Part shown: piece after piece, positions 47,801-55,932 of the stretch
How the letters are laid out: the number at the start of each line of letters is the position of its first letter
Numbering within the stretch: the stretch's first letter is position 1
Origin: Saccharospirillum salsuginis
GTDB lineage: Bacteria; Pseudomonadota; Gammaproteobacteria; Pseudomonadales; Natronospirillaceae
DNA: 64,000 nt
Assembly: GCF_014651855.1 (NCBI RefSeq)
Contig: NZ_BMXR01000005.1
Coordinates: 384,709 to 448,708, forward strand
Direction of reading: 5' to 3'
Program-made: the position numbers and the translations under genes
Notes under the pieces: model-generated
Databases searched by the model: none
Told to the model about the DNA's origin: nothing
Seen by the model: the letters and a program-made list of their open reading frames with translations, nothing else

Positions 47801-50800
47801 ATTTTGGCCTTCCTGCAGCACAATACTACCACTCAGGGTATCGCTTTCCAGTGTGCCGGTGACCGGTTGACCGTTCGCCGTCAGCTGATACGAGGCGATG
47901 CCGTTGGCGTCGACCAGGCGGGCGCGCGCGGTGTAGTCCGGGTCGTTGGTGGCCTCGCTGGAACTGAGCCAGGTCAGCTCGGGAGCCTGGGTGTCGAGGT
48001 GCCATTCTCGGGTGAGTTCGGTGCGATGGCCGACCGCGTCAACGGCCGAGAGGGTGATGGTATTGGTGCCTTCGCGCAAGGTGAGCGCCCATGAACGGGC
48101 GTCGTCCGTCACCGGCTGGGGCTCGCCGCTCAGCGTCAGCGTCTGGCCGGACAGGCCGGAACCGTCGTCCGTTGCCGTCCACTCGGCGGTGACGGCCGGT
48201 TCGTTGGTCAGGTAGTCCTGCTCCGGTGTCAGCGTCAGTGACGGGGGTGTGGCATCCATCAGAACGGTGAAGGGCCATTCGGCCGTCAGGCCGACGTGGT
48301 CGGTGGCGAGCAGGGTGCCTTCCAATACGCCTTCCGTCAGCGGCAACGACAGGTTGTATTGGCCTCCGGCCACGGCTACGGGCGTTGACTCGGTGCGGTC
48401 ACTGCGTTGCAGGACCAGACTGGCAATGCCCGAGCCCATGTCGGAGACCCGCCCGGACAGGGTGACGGCCTCGTCGCCGGTTACCCGATCGCTGCTCTGC
48501 TCCGGTTCGATCACTGGCGGTGTGGTGTCCAGACCGGCTTGAACGGTTGCTTCAGCCGAGTTTTGAGCGCGGTCGAGGGCGGTGACGGTCAGGGTGTTGT
48601 CGCCCTCGGTCATCGTCAGGTCCAGGCTGAAGGCACCCGTGCTGTCCGGAGTCAGTGGGTGTGTTTGTCCGGCCCATTGGTAGGTCAGGCTGTCCAGCCC
48701 GCTGTTGTCATCGCTGATCCGGCCCGACAGGCGGATGACGCTGTCGTTCTGCCAATAGGGATCCGGCTCGGTCAGTTCGATCGTTGGCGCCTGCGAATCG
48801 AGATTGACCTGATAGGACAGCCGCTGTTCGTTACCCACGGCGTCCGTCGATACCAGTTCCAGCGTATTCGCCCCTTCCGCGAGTGCGAGGTTGGCCGAAA
48901 ATCCGGCGCCTTCGGCTGTGTCGGTCAGGGTCAGTGCCTGGGCGTCGCCGTTCAATTGCAGGCTGACGTCGCTCAGGCCGGACAAGGCGTCGCTCACATC
49001 GCCGGTCACGGTCAAGTCGGATTGGTTGACCAGCAGGGGAACCGATACGTTCGTGAATCGCGGTGGCGTGTAATCGGCTTTGATCAGGAGGCTGTCCTGC
49101 GAGACATTCCCGGCTTGGTCCGTTGCCGTGAGCTGAACGCTATTGTCGCCTTCGGCCAGTGTCAGTTCCGACTGGTAGGCCCCGTCCAGCTGTTCGGCCG
49201 GTTGTTGCTGTCCAGCCAGGTCGATCGATACGTCCCGGACGCCACTGTTGTCATCCTGAACGCCATAGCGCACCAGCACCGTGGCGGCGCCGGTCCATTC
49301 GGCGAGCGGTGCCAGGCGTTCGAGGGTCGGCGCCTGGGTGTCCAGGTTCCAGGTCAGGGTCTCGGTGGCCTGGTTACCGACGGTATCAGTGGCCTGCACG
49401 CTCACGTCGTTCAAGCCTTCGGTCAATGTCAGGTCCAGGCTGGTGTCGGCTCCCGACAGGGTCTGCACGTCTCCGTTCAGGCTGAAGGTCTGGTCCTGCA
49501 ATCCGGCCGGTTCATCGGCCAGGGTCACTTGAGCGGCTATCTGGACCTGGTTGGTCAGGTAACCGTCCGGTGGGCTAACCTGTATCGTGGGCGCGGTAAA
49601 GTCCGCCGTGACGGTGAACGGCCATTCCGTGGTCAGGCCTACGCCATCGGTAACCACCAGACGACCGGCTTGAACGCCTTCTGTCAGGTCAATCGTTGTC
49701 TGATACTGGCCATTGTTGACCGCCACGTCACGGGGTTCGGCCTCTCCAGGCCAATGCAACACCAGAGCGGTGACACCGGAACCGGCATCGTTGACGGTGC
49801 CGCTCAATGTCCATTCGGAGGATCCGGTCAACGGCTCACTGGATTGCTCGGGCGACAGGACAGGAGGCGTGGTGTCGAGTGCGATGACGACATCCATAGA
49901 AACCTCGTTGCCGGCCAGATCCGTGACGGTGAGCGCCACGGCTTGTTCACCTTCGACCAGCGTCAACGGCAATGAGAAAGTGCCGTCAGCCTCCCAGCTC
50001 ACGTCACCGCTTTGGTCTCCGTGTTCATAGACCACCGCCGTTACGCCGCTGTTGTCATCGGTCACCTGCCCGGCCAGTGCATAACCGGGCTGCGCCTGCC
50101 AGTAGGGATCGGGTTCCACGACATTCAACACGGGTGCTGTGGTGTCGAGATTCAGGGTGCGGGTCAGCGTGCGTTGGTTGCCGACCGCGTCCGTCGCTGT
50201 CAGGACCAGTTCGTTGGTGCCTTCGTTCAGGGTCAGATCCGCGCTAAAGGCAAAGACGCCCGCTTCGATGTTGGACGTCAGCGGAATGTCCTGGCCGTTC
50301 AAGGTCAGGTCGAGTGCAATGCTCGTCAGGTTGTCGCTGATCCGCCCGCTGACCGCTTGTTCCGCGCTATTGACCAGTTCCGGTACCAGCACCTCTTCGA
50401 AACGGGGCGCGGTCACATCCGACAGCAGCGTCAGGGTGGTGGCGCTTGCATTGCCGGCCACATCGCGTGCGTTGACGACCAGTGTGTTGTCGCCTTCGGT
50501 CAGCGGAACGTCAAATTGATACTCGTTTCCGGAAACAACCGGCTCCAGGGTGTGCGAGGCGGTCGTCAATTCGACCGACTCGACACCGCTGTTGTCGTCG
50601 GTCACGCGGTAGACCACGGTGGCGCTCGTGGCGGAGGTCTGGTCGCTGTCCGGTTGCAGGCGGGACAAGACAGGCGCCTGTGAATCCCGATTGATTTGGG
50701 CGTCTACCGTGGTCTGGTTGTCCCAGTTGTCCGTGGCCGTGACGATCAGGCTGTTCATACCGCTCGTCAGTGATACCGGGGCTACCCAAAACCCGTCGTC

Positions 50801-53086
50801 GTTCAGTTGCATCGGAGCGGATTCATCCGTTGTGGTGTTGGTCAATACGACGGACTTCAAACCGGAGTATTCATCGGCGGCATTGGCCAGCACATCGACC
50901 TGGGCCTGGCGCGTCAATGCAGGAGCATGCTCGATACTCACGGTGGGCGGAATGCGATCCGGGTAGTCGCTGGCGTCGTTCGGGTCGGTACCGGAGGCGA
51001 CTTCGTCCTCGTTGTCGAAGCCGTCGCCGTCCCGATCCGGATCGCTGTTATCACCGATGCCGTCGTTGTCCATGTCGGCCCATTCGGTCGGGTCGTCGGG
51101 GAAGCGATCGTCTTCGTTCAGGTAGCCGTCGCCGTCGCGATCGTCATCCAACGCATCGGGAATGCCGTCGCCGTCCAGGTCGGGCGGTGTGCTGGTCGGG
51201 TCATTGGGGTCGAACCCCAGTTCTTTTTCATAGTCGTTGCTGATGCCATCGCCGTCCCGGTCCGGGTCGCGTCCGTCGTACACACCGTCGTCGTCAATGT
51301 CGCAATAGGTGCCGAAATCCAGTTGCCAGACGGCGTCGGGGTTATAGTTAACGGTGGCGTAAGGACGCAATGAAATGCGGGCTGAAGACAGAGCGCCGTC
51401 AATATGCCCCTGGGACCGAACGCGATCATCGCTGTAGACCAGCGCGGCCAGGCTGGCTTGATAGCTGATGTCGACCGTACCGGCGACATCCAGCAAGACC
51501 CGGGAGGCATCGCCTTCCCCGGTTTCATCCGTGTTGATCCGCCCATAAGGCAATACCGACAATTCCCCGTCCAGATGCAGCCGGACGGTGCCTTCGCCGT
51601 CGACACGCACCACCGCACCCGGGTCGACGCTCAAGGAATCGAAGAAGTAATCACCCGGAGACAATCGAAGTTCGGACCGGCTCTGCAACCAGACATCGCC
51701 CGCCCGGAACCCGTCGGCTCCACCCTTGATGACAAGCGACGCTCGGGGCTGAATGCGGATGAAGCGGTAACGTTGAGAATCGTCCGCATGCAAGGCACGT
51801 TCGGAGCGCGGACGAACGCGCAACCGCTCATTGCCGTCCAAAGCGGGCACGTCAAAGTCCGGCAGGGATTGTGACGACTGCCCCAGGGCGTAACAGGATC
51901 CGGTTTCGCAATGACTTTCGTGCGTGAACGGGGGTTGGTCGATACGCCCTGTCAGCAACCCGAACGAGGACGGGCTCAGCAACTGGGCGTTGTACCCGAA
52001 CTGAATCACGCCATCGGGCGCATGGGTCTGTAACCCGTTGGTGAAGGTGTTGGTACAGGCGTTGGCATCGAGCGGGTCCCACGCATCCGGCAGGTCGGGG
52101 GTCTCCGGGTCCTCCGGCGGTTGGGGAATGCTGGTTGCGTCGAATGGATCGGATCCGGCGCGATCTTCTACGAAGTTGTAGTAACCGTCACCGTCCGCAT
52201 CCGGATCGACACCGTCCGGTCGATGGTCACCATCGAGATCGCGCATCGGGCCAAAATCATTGCACAGCCCATGCAACAGATCTTCACTGGACAACGGAAT
52301 GCCGGAAATACGGCTGCCGAAGTCCAACTGGACGTCGCCGCCCGACAACCGGCCGAGCATCTCGGAATACGTCCCCAATCGCACGTCGCGGTGACTGTAC
52401 CCGGTGGCCTGGACGCGGTTGCGCCCCCAAAACCGCGCTCCCTGATGGCCGATGAACACGACATTGTCGGGCTGATCCGCGATGAAGTCGGCGCCATAGC
52501 CAAATTCCAGGGGCTGGTTCACGAACAGCCGAACGCGGCCTTCGCCGACCACTTCGACGCGACCGTAAGGCTGAACCGTCAGTTCATTGATCCAGTAGTC
52601 ACCCGGCGCCAGGCGGACTTCGCCAAAGGCGCCGATACGCAGTCGATCGATAATGCGCAGCGGCACAGACCGGTCGAATTCCAGATGAGCGCCATAAGGA
52701 ACGTCCACGGTGGCGAACTCGATACCTTCGCGAACGACGGTCGGGTTGGGCTGCAATACCTGAAGGGAGAGGTCTCTGTCGCTCTCACTGAAAACGAACG
52801 CGGGCAGTGTGAGTGGTGTGGATGCCTGACCGGTGGAGGAACAGGCCTGACCTTCACAGGCGCCCCACCAGCGAGATTGACGAATTGATTTGGACGGCAG
52901 CGGATCGGGCTCGGCCAGCTCCGCCCCATAGGCCAACCAGAGCCGCTGGCCGTGACTTTGCACAGCCTCGTCCCATAGGCCATGGCATTGCCCGGCCACC
53001 GCCGGCAATGAACCCAACATTAACCAAACGGCGAAAACACCGATCAGCCTTGACTGTACACCCTTTCCCTGACTAAGTCTGATCAT
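44837..53086 (-). CDS. Giant exported Ig-repeat protein, putative carrier or partner of the toxin
   Basis: 2749 aa from the ATG at 53086, 13 bases after the preceding lipoprotein stop; an earlier in-frame start at 53140 would overlap that gene and spoil the signal peptide SRLIGVFAVWLMLGSLPAVAG. Residues ~110-290 and ~400-600 are two copies of a beta-domain (RLAPGDYWINELTVQPYGRVEV; RLSPGDYFFDSLSVDPGAVVRV) resembling the MshQ-type segment. At ~600-730 are TSP3/EF-hand calcium motifs (DIDDDGVYDGRDPDRDGDG). Then come roughly 20 Ig-like domains (DDNSG...TEGDNTLTVTATDxAGN), an SbsD/Big_5-like domain (VRTVPESGADNVETKEAIGVFF) and an unrecognised C-terminal domain. Its stop overlaps the toxin start, so the two products are made in step. 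Role inferred: surface or periplasmic scaffold for the toxin protein. Confidence 0.75.
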   Translation of the reverse strand: MIRLSQGKGVQSRLIGVFAVWLMLGSLPAVAGQCHGLWDEAVQSHGQRLWLAYGAELAEPDPLPSKSIRQSRWWGACEGQACSSTGQASTPLTLPAFVFSESDRDLSLQVLQPNPTVVREGIEFATVDVPYGAHLEFDRSVPLRIIDRLRIGAFGEVRLAPGDYWINELTVQPYGRVEVVGEGRVRLFVNQPLEFGYGADFIADQPDNVVFIGHQGARFWGRNRVQATGYSHRDVRLGTYSEMLGRLSGGDVQLDFGSRISGIPLSSEDLLHGLCNDFGPMRDLDGDHRPDGVDPDADGDGYYNFVEDRAGSDPFDATSIPQPPEDPETPDLPDAWDPLDANACTNTFTNGLQTHAPDGVIQFGYNAQLLSPSSFGLLTGRIDQPPFTHESHCETGSCYALGQSSQSLPDFDVPALDGNERLRVRPRSERALHADDSQRYRFIRIQPRASLVIKGGADGFRAGDVWLQSRSELRLSPGDYFFDSLSVDPGAVVRVDGEGTVRLHLDGELSVLPYGRINTDETGEGDASRVLLDVAGTVDISYQASLAALVYSDDRVRSQGHIDGALSSARISLRPYATVNYNPDAVWQLDFGTYCDIDDDGVYDGRDPDRDGDGISNDYEKELGFDPNDPTSTPPDLDGDGIPDALDDDRDGDGYLNEDDRFPDDPTEWADMDNDGIGDNSDPDRDGDGFDNEDEVASGTDPNDASDYPDRIPPTVSIEHAPALTRQAQVDVLANAADEYSGLKSVVLTNTTTDESAPMQLNDDGFWVAPVSLTSGMNSLIVTATDNWDNQTTVDAQINRDSQAPVLSRLQPDSDQTSATSATVVYRVTDDNSGVESVELTTASHTLEPVVSGNEYQFDVPLTEGDNTLVVNARDVAGNASATTLTLLSDVTAPRFEEVLVPELVNSAEQAVSGRISDNLTSIALDLTLNGQDIPLTSNIEAGVFAFSADLTLNEGTNELVLTATDAVGNQRTLTRTLNLDTTAPVLNVVEPDPYWQAQPGYALAGQVTDDNSGVTAVVYEHGDQSGDVSWEADGTFSLPLTLVEGEQAVALTVTDLAGNEVSMDVVIALDTTPPVLSPEQSSEPLTGSSEWTLSGTVNDAGSGVTALVLHWPGEAEPRDVAVNNGQYQTTIDLTEGVQAGRLVVTDGVGLTTEWPFTVTADFTAPTIQVSPPDGYLTNQVQIAAQVTLADEPAGLQDQTFSLNGDVQTLSGADTSLDLTLTEGLNDVSVQATDTVGNQATETLTWNLDTQAPTLERLAPLAEWTGAATVLVRYGVQDDNSGVRDVSIDLAGQQQPAEQLDGAYQSELTLAEGDNSVQLTATDQAGNVSQDSLLIKADYTPPRFTNVSVPLLVNQSDLTVTGDVSDALSGLSDVSLQLNGDAQALTLTDTAEGAGFSANLALAEGANTLELVSTDAVGNEQRLSYQVNLDSQAPTIELTEPDPYWQNDSVIRLSGRISDDNSGLDSLTYQWAGQTHPLTPDSTGAFSLDLTMTEGDNTLTVTALDRAQNSAEATVQAGLDTTPPVIEPEQSSDRVTGDEAVTLSGRVSDMGSGIASLVLQRSDRTESTPVAVAGGQYNLSLPLTEGVLEGTLLATDHVGLTAEWPFTVLMDATPPSLTLTPEQDYLTNEPAVTAEWTATDDGSGLSGQTLTLSGEPQPVTDDARSWALTLREGTNTITLSAVDAVGHRTELTREWHLDTQAPELTWLSSSEATNDPDYTARARLVDANGIASYQLTANGQPVTGTLESDTLSGSIVLQEGQNRLVLTASDTAGNPARIEQTVFLDTQPPVLALDDVTDITAANDIAIAGQVTDASTVQVTVGDQSATVGEDGRFSVTVPIQAGGNDIVVQAIDALNNLTQQSLSVTGDRTGPSVEWTAPALTDQDILTITGSVSDDYADVARLQLINDSLDGAGFDVTVNEGAFSVDVALAPEVNQLTWIAEDSVGNTSTTPFTVELQTTRLEWSWLSHQPGQRVTEDSIVVEGLLDTDVAESDLSVTINGMEARVSAWATEQFSVRSQSIELAEGENVITVHVQAPDETLQSSLTLNRTSTEEPPTEGTLTLTVNSPADGTQVTGEWLTVSGEIESDTRPWLTINGETVALQASAPYYRFAESLSVPTGSTTWDLTIEAHNEQGLNQRITRTVQIDRGAPVVTLERPLAEYPDVNEILEEPYPFAGTVTDANLSNLTLNGQVLPLTPLSENQYRFEAPLSLPIGSETTLSLSAVDLAGNRTRHDWVVKATRSLDLGWLLPAADSRFVTQGEPFPVQLVLRSSDATASYAYRARWVDRNSDATSAWSDLTVDQTTVSGELMLNGLVGDYRIDVQALDAGNQVVLQAQPRLFRIDEPASVEVAVVRTVPESGADNVETKEAIGVFFNQPIDPDQLTIDVFETAQGKTWRNLDEPGTEFFNAQGHQLVDVSRNHEAVPGSIRVLPERKGFLFQPAREPAYDATLSVEVAYQGQTLTRYQYQTEPLPTLVSLRLEDQYQRPLDGLRVRLGDRETISQDGRATFGFADGEPPLPTGDYTLWINPDRTNPRYGETRITVPVDGGRHNELGTALVSFLNPETGSTYLSSGEAHVLLDGAVSLGLSNATISFRDGRNAGPAHIQFNTFGGFNYPTHPLVAPNWLYSVQPLGITLDGDAAISFELPKLQNGYDYLPEDGSLGLLMGVNPRTERIEPLGVVKRDGHRAAVLPPHRLTVLDQFGAVFLPEQAQPLLARYLAGEISLDVLLVRIAELAPAPAGQNSENDS
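47700..50690 (-). repeat. Higher-order repeat of five Ig-like domains (ABCDE-ABCDE-A)
   Basis: Within the Ig array the domains repeat as a five-domain set rather than singly. Domain C carries PDPYWQ at 50096-50113 and again at 48749-48766, a period of 1347 bp or 449 codons. Domain D carries PPVLSPEQSSEPLTG and then PPVIEPEQSSDRVTG. Domain E carries DGYLTNQ and then QDYLTNE. Domain A begins near 50690, 49342 and 48002. The period indicates duplication of a five-domain block followed by divergence. Confidence 0.8.
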
Positions 53087-53099
53087 GACCTCGCCTGTT

Positions 53100-53966
53100 T
53101 TAGTCGTATCGTCGTTCGATAGTGCTGTCCGACAGGACATCCTCGGACACTTCCGAGATGGCCTGCTTCAGTTGATTGGCCGCCAGCCGCCGACGAATAT
53201 CGGCGCTGACTTCACCCAAGGGTTTCGGGGGGATCCGGTCCACACCCAACACGCGGATTCGATAGGCGGTATCGCCTTCCACAATCACCCCGGTGACCTG
53301 GTCCGTGCCAAGCGGCTTGATGGCGGCACGCAGCCTGGCGGACAGTTGATCGTTGGCGGCAACGCGCATATGTCGAACGCTTCCGTCCGCCTGTTTCTGG
53401 CTCCAGGTCGCCCAGTCATCGCGCTCATCCACACGGCCAAGCAGTCGGGCCGCTTCGGCCGCTTGCTGGCCCTGCTCTTCGAAATTAATGCGCAGAACTT
53501 CCAAGCGTTTAACGCTGGCGGCGCCAAAGTCTTCCAGGTGGTTTTCGTAATAAGCCTTTACGGCTTGGGCGCTGACCGGTTCAGGCGTGGTGACCTGATC
53601 GAGATAGGCGGCAATGAGCTTTTCTTCCCGATACGCCTGAGTGGCCAGTTCAATCGAGCGAAGCGTATCCGCATCCAGGGATTGTTCGGCGTGCTGGGAT
53701 AAGGCGCGGGAGGTGATGAGACTTTCACGGATATTGCGGAGGGCGCGCGCATCGACAATCTGGTCGCCGAAAAATCGATCCACCGCGGCTTCGAACTCGT
53801 CGTCGGTCAGAACGGAGTCGTTGACCGTTGCCCAACCTTCGACGACCTTCTCGGCTGATTCGTCGACTGTCGGTTCGGTTGCGGTGGCGGGTTCTTTATC
53901 GCTGCAAGCCGTCAGCAGGACGCCGGCGGCTATCCAGATTCCGGCCCATCGAGACCATCGATACAT
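53100..53966 (-). CDS. SurA/PpiC-like chaperone lipoprotein
   Basis: 288 aa. The N-terminus WAGIWIAAGVLLTACSDK is a lipoprotein signal with lipobox LTAC; Ser-Asp after the Cys makes inner-membrane retention possible by the +2 rule, read cautiously since +2 is Ser. A helical SurA-N-like region follows (NDSVLTDDEFEAAVDRFF to EEKLIAAYLDQV), then a degenerate parvulin region (VSAQAVKAYYENHLEDF; VKRLEVLRINF) without the clear rotamase GGDLG signature. It is 11 bases after the intact parvulin gene and 13 bases before the giant Ig-repeat gene. That suggests a dedicated periplasmic chaperone pair for the large exported products. Function is by family resemblance. Confidence 0.75.
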   Translation of the reverse strand: MYRWSRWAGIWIAAGVLLTACSDKEPATATEPTVDESAEKVVEGWATVNDSVLTDDEFEAAVDRFFGDQIVDARALRNIRESLITSRALSQHAEQSLDADTLRSIELATQAYREEKLIAAYLDQVTTPEPVSAQAVKAYYENHLEDFGAASVKRLEVLRINFEEQGQQAAEAARLLGRVDERDDWATWSQKQADGSVRHMRVAANDQLSARLRAAIKPLGTDQVTGVIVEGDTAYRIRVLGVDRIPPKPLGEVSADIRRRLAANQLKQAISEVSEDVLSDSTIERRYD

Positions 53967-53977
53967 CAGTGGATCCC

Positions 53978-54784
53978 TTACTCATTAATGGAGACATCGA
54001 GGGTCGACTTGAGTCGCTCGACTTCAGCGGCCCTGGCGCGGTTGCGTAAGCGATATCGAATATCACCCTTCACCTGATCGAACGGCAGGGTCTGGGTTCT
54101 GACCGGCTCCACCAACTTGATCAAATGGTATCCATATTGGGTTTTTACGATGTCTGAAACAGACTTGGCTTCCAGCGAAAACGCCGCCTTGGCAAAGGCG
54201 GGATCGATCGCGTTTTCGGTGATCCACCCCAAATCGCCGCCTTGCGGGCCCGACTGAAGATCCTCGGAGAGGGATTCCGCCACGGTTTCAAACGACTCGC
54301 CTTTCATCAGCTGTGCCTGCGCATTGCGCGCCTTTTGCTGGGCAGCCTGCTGCTCGGCTTCAGTCATGGCGTTGTGCGTGCGGAAGACGATATGGGCGAC
54401 GTGGGCCTGTTTGACCTGAAACTCGGAAGGATTACTGTTGTAGTAGTTGTTCAGGGCGGTTTCATCGACCGTTTCGTCCAGATAATTGGACAGATACCGA
54501 TTGATGATCATCTGCGTACGGAATTCTTCGAATTCGGCCTGCAACGCACTGTCATCGATCAGGTCGCCTTCCAACACCGCTTGGGCGAGCGTTTTCCGCT
54601 CCAGATACTGGTCGCGGGTCTGCTGGACACGCTCGGTATCGGATGGGTCGATGCGTTTGAACTCAAGGTGGGCTTCAAACTGCTGTCGAGTAATCTCTTC
54701 TTGGCCGATGGTCGCCAATTTGTCTTCGCTGGAACACGCGACCAAAAACAGTACCGACAGGTACTTCACTGCTTTCAGGTCCAT
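53978..54784 (-). CDS. Parvulin-type peptidyl-prolyl isomerase lipoprotein
   Basis: 268 aa. KAVKYLSVLFLVACSSEDK is a lipoprotein signal (lipobox LVAC, Ser-Ser following). A SurA-N-like helical part (GQEEITRQQFEAHLEF to IINRYLSNYLDE) is followed by an intact PpiC/parvulin domain at about residues 120-235: AHVAHIVFRTH, FETVAESLSED, GGDLGWI, DPAFAKAAFSL and TQYGYHLIKLVE. These catalyse Xaa-Pro isomerisation and assist folding of exported proteins in the periplasm. It is the first gene of the series and has a candidate promoter at 54862-54890. Large Pro-containing Ig domains downstream are plausible substrates. Confidence 0.88.
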   Translation of the reverse strand: MDLKAVKYLSVLFLVACSSEDKLATIGQEEITRQQFEAHLEFKRIDPSDTERVQQTRDQYLERKTLAQAVLEGDLIDDSALQAEFEEFRTQMIINRYLSNYLDETVDETALNNYYNSNPSEFQVKQAHVAHIVFRTHNAMTEAEQQAAQQKARNAQAQLMKGESFETVAESLSEDLQSGPQGGDLGWITENAIDPAFAKAAFSLEAKSVSDIVKTQYGYHLIKLVEPVRTQTLPFDQVKGDIRYRLRNRARAAEVERLKSTLDVSINE

Positions 54785-54861
54785 TTACCCTACATCTCCT
54801 TTGACCGAAGCGTCATGCTTCCGTCCATTTTTCACACAACAAGGCTGCGCATGTTCTCACA

Positions 54862-54890
54862 TTTAAAATGCACTGTCAGCCTTCTGTAAA
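54862..54890 (-). promoter_or_regulatory. Candidate promoter of the chaperone-carrier-toxin operon
   Basis: On the minus strand TTTACA (54890-54885; 5 of 6 to TTGACA) and TTTAAA (54867-54862; 4 of 6 to TATAAT) are separated by 17 bases. The first start codon lies about 78 bases downstream. The leader contains an imperfect inverted repeat, GACCGAAGC (54803-54811) with GCTTCCGTC (54817-54825), which may be regulatory. Confidence 0.5.
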
Positions 54891-55187
54891 AACTCTTCGA
54901 TGAATTAATCGAAAATCAAGCGTCCAGATATTAAAGGAGGACATCGAGGACTGAGGTTTGGCTGGTTAGCCCACGGCACTACAGGGCTTAAGGGGGTTAT
55001 AACCTAGCCGAACGAGCCAGGGAATTGCAGGGTTTATAGATCAATACACAATTCCAGCGCTATCAGATAAGCAAATATTATTACCCGGGAATTATTTTGC
55101 TCAACGTGACACTGCCTGAGTGAGGCAAGATCACTGCTCTCAATTGCTATAAAGTCACAAGAAGCAAGCGGGACAAAAAGATTCGAT
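54891..55187. other. Intergenic region without a supported gene
   Basis: Between the operon promoter and the hairpin downstream of the PEP-CTERM gene. It holds a perfect 10-bp palindrome GGTTATAACC near 54995 and a partial inverted repeat (TTAGCCC/GGGCTTAA) just before it. No tRNA fold, RNA family or convincing coding frame is visible. Confidence 0.5.
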
Positions 55188-55260
55188 AAATACCCGAAGC
55201 CCTGCTCAGTTCGACCGATGATACTCTGGAACCTCCGGTGTATTAAGACTTCGGGTATTT
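55188..55260 (-). terminator. Long-loop inverted repeat downstream of the PEP-CTERM gene
   Basis: AAATACCCGAAG (55188-55199) and CTTCGGGTATTT (55249-55260) form a perfect 12-bp stem with a 49-base loop, starting six bases after the PEP-CTERM stop. On the minus strand the stem is followed by TATCGAATCTTTTTG, so it may be a terminator or an mRNA 3' stabilising structure. The long loop makes a classical intrinsic terminator less certain. Confidence 0.45.
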
Positions 55261-55265
55261 GCATG

Positions 55266-55883
55266 TTATAAAGGCGACATTCGCTTCCTGCGTGCCACGA
55301 CCAGCCCGGCCAACCCTAGAACCAGAATGCCCAAGGTACTTGGCTCGCTGACCATAGCCAGACTTGGAACACTCTGGTAAATCAGGTTATCGACCCACAA
55401 ATCGTCGCTGTCCGACTCGGTATCGATGATGGCGTAAGAAACGTCGTTCAGGCCATAGTCGACTCCGATGAAATCGCAGGGATAGTTGAACAGCTCGTCC
55501 GGACAGCCATCCATGTCATAGGTACTCATGGTATAGCTTTCAAGCAAGGCACCGGAGCTATTGTAGAGCGACAACGAGGTATTGGTGTGAGTGGACGTGA
55601 AGTTCATACCCAGCGCGGAAACAGGCGCCAGGAAATCCACGCGAATCGCCAGACTGTCCGACCCGTCTCTGTAGATCGGGGCGGAAAAATCCGGATAGGT
55701 CCAATAGGATGAGACTTCCCCATTGGAAAACCAGGCATTTCCATCTCCAGCCGTGGTTGAGCCGACAACGTCCCCATCAAAACCATAGTGAATGGCGGTT
55801 CCACTAAAATCAGTCACATCGACGGGAATGGCGGCGGCACTGCCCAAGACAAACGACACGAGTACAAACAAATACCTTTTCAT
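55266..55883 (-). CDS. PEP-CTERM sorting-domain exported protein
   Basis: 205 aa from the ATG at 55883 (AAGGAGAATATG upstream). A start at 55925 would precede the probable transcription start and is rejected. KRYLFVLVSFVLGSAAAIPV is the signal peptide. The middle is a beta-sandwich-like exoprotein (TAIHYGFDGDVVGSTTAG; SDSDDLWVDNLIYQSVP). The end is a classic PEP-CTERM: SEPSTLGILVLGLAGLVVAR followed by RKR, that is, the EP motif, a membrane helix and a basic tail. In the first position Ser replaces the usual Pro of VPEP. PEP-CTERM proteins are processed by an exosortase (EpsH/XrtA type) and placed in the exopolysaccharide matrix. The exosortase is not in this window. The gene is monocistronic and apparently sigma-54-controlled. 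Confidence 0.9.
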   Translation of the reverse strand: MKRYLFVLVSFVLGSAAAIPVDVTDFSGTAIHYGFDGDVVGSTTAGDGNAWFSNGEVSSYWTYPDFSAPIYRDGSDSLAIRVDFLAPVSALGMNFTSTHTNTSLSLYNSSGALLESYTMSTYDMDGCPDELFNYPCDFIGVDYGLNDVSYAIIDTESDSDDLWVDNLIYQSVPSLAMVSEPSTLGILVLGLAGLVVARRKRMSPL

Positions 55884-55916
55884 CATATTCTCCTTCCTTA
55901 GTCGGCATTCAGATTG

Positions 55917-55932
55917 TGCAATCATAATGCCT
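55917..55932 (-). promoter_or_regulatory. Sigma-54-type promoter of the PEP-CTERM gene
   Basis: On the minus strand AGGCATTATGATTGCA has GG and GC separated by exactly 10 bases, with TTGCA at -12 and (A/T)GGCA at -24. This is close to the consensus TGGCAC-N5-TTGCA. The chosen start codon lies 35 bases downstream. RpoN with the PrsK/PrsR pair is reported to control PEP-CTERM genes in other bacteria, which supports the call. A possible upstream activator element ACTTTACAT lies at 56002-55994. Confidence 0.75.

Noticed and set aside
53086..53140. Longer N-terminus for the Ig carrier protein
   Set aside because: It would overlap the lipoprotein gene and put a polar leader before an otherwise normal signal peptide; the ATG at 53086 is better.
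55034..55264. A 76-codon minus-strand frame just after the PEP-CTERM stop
   Set aside because: It begins one base after that stop, runs through the long inverted repeat 55188-55260, has no ribosome site of its own and no recognisable motif.
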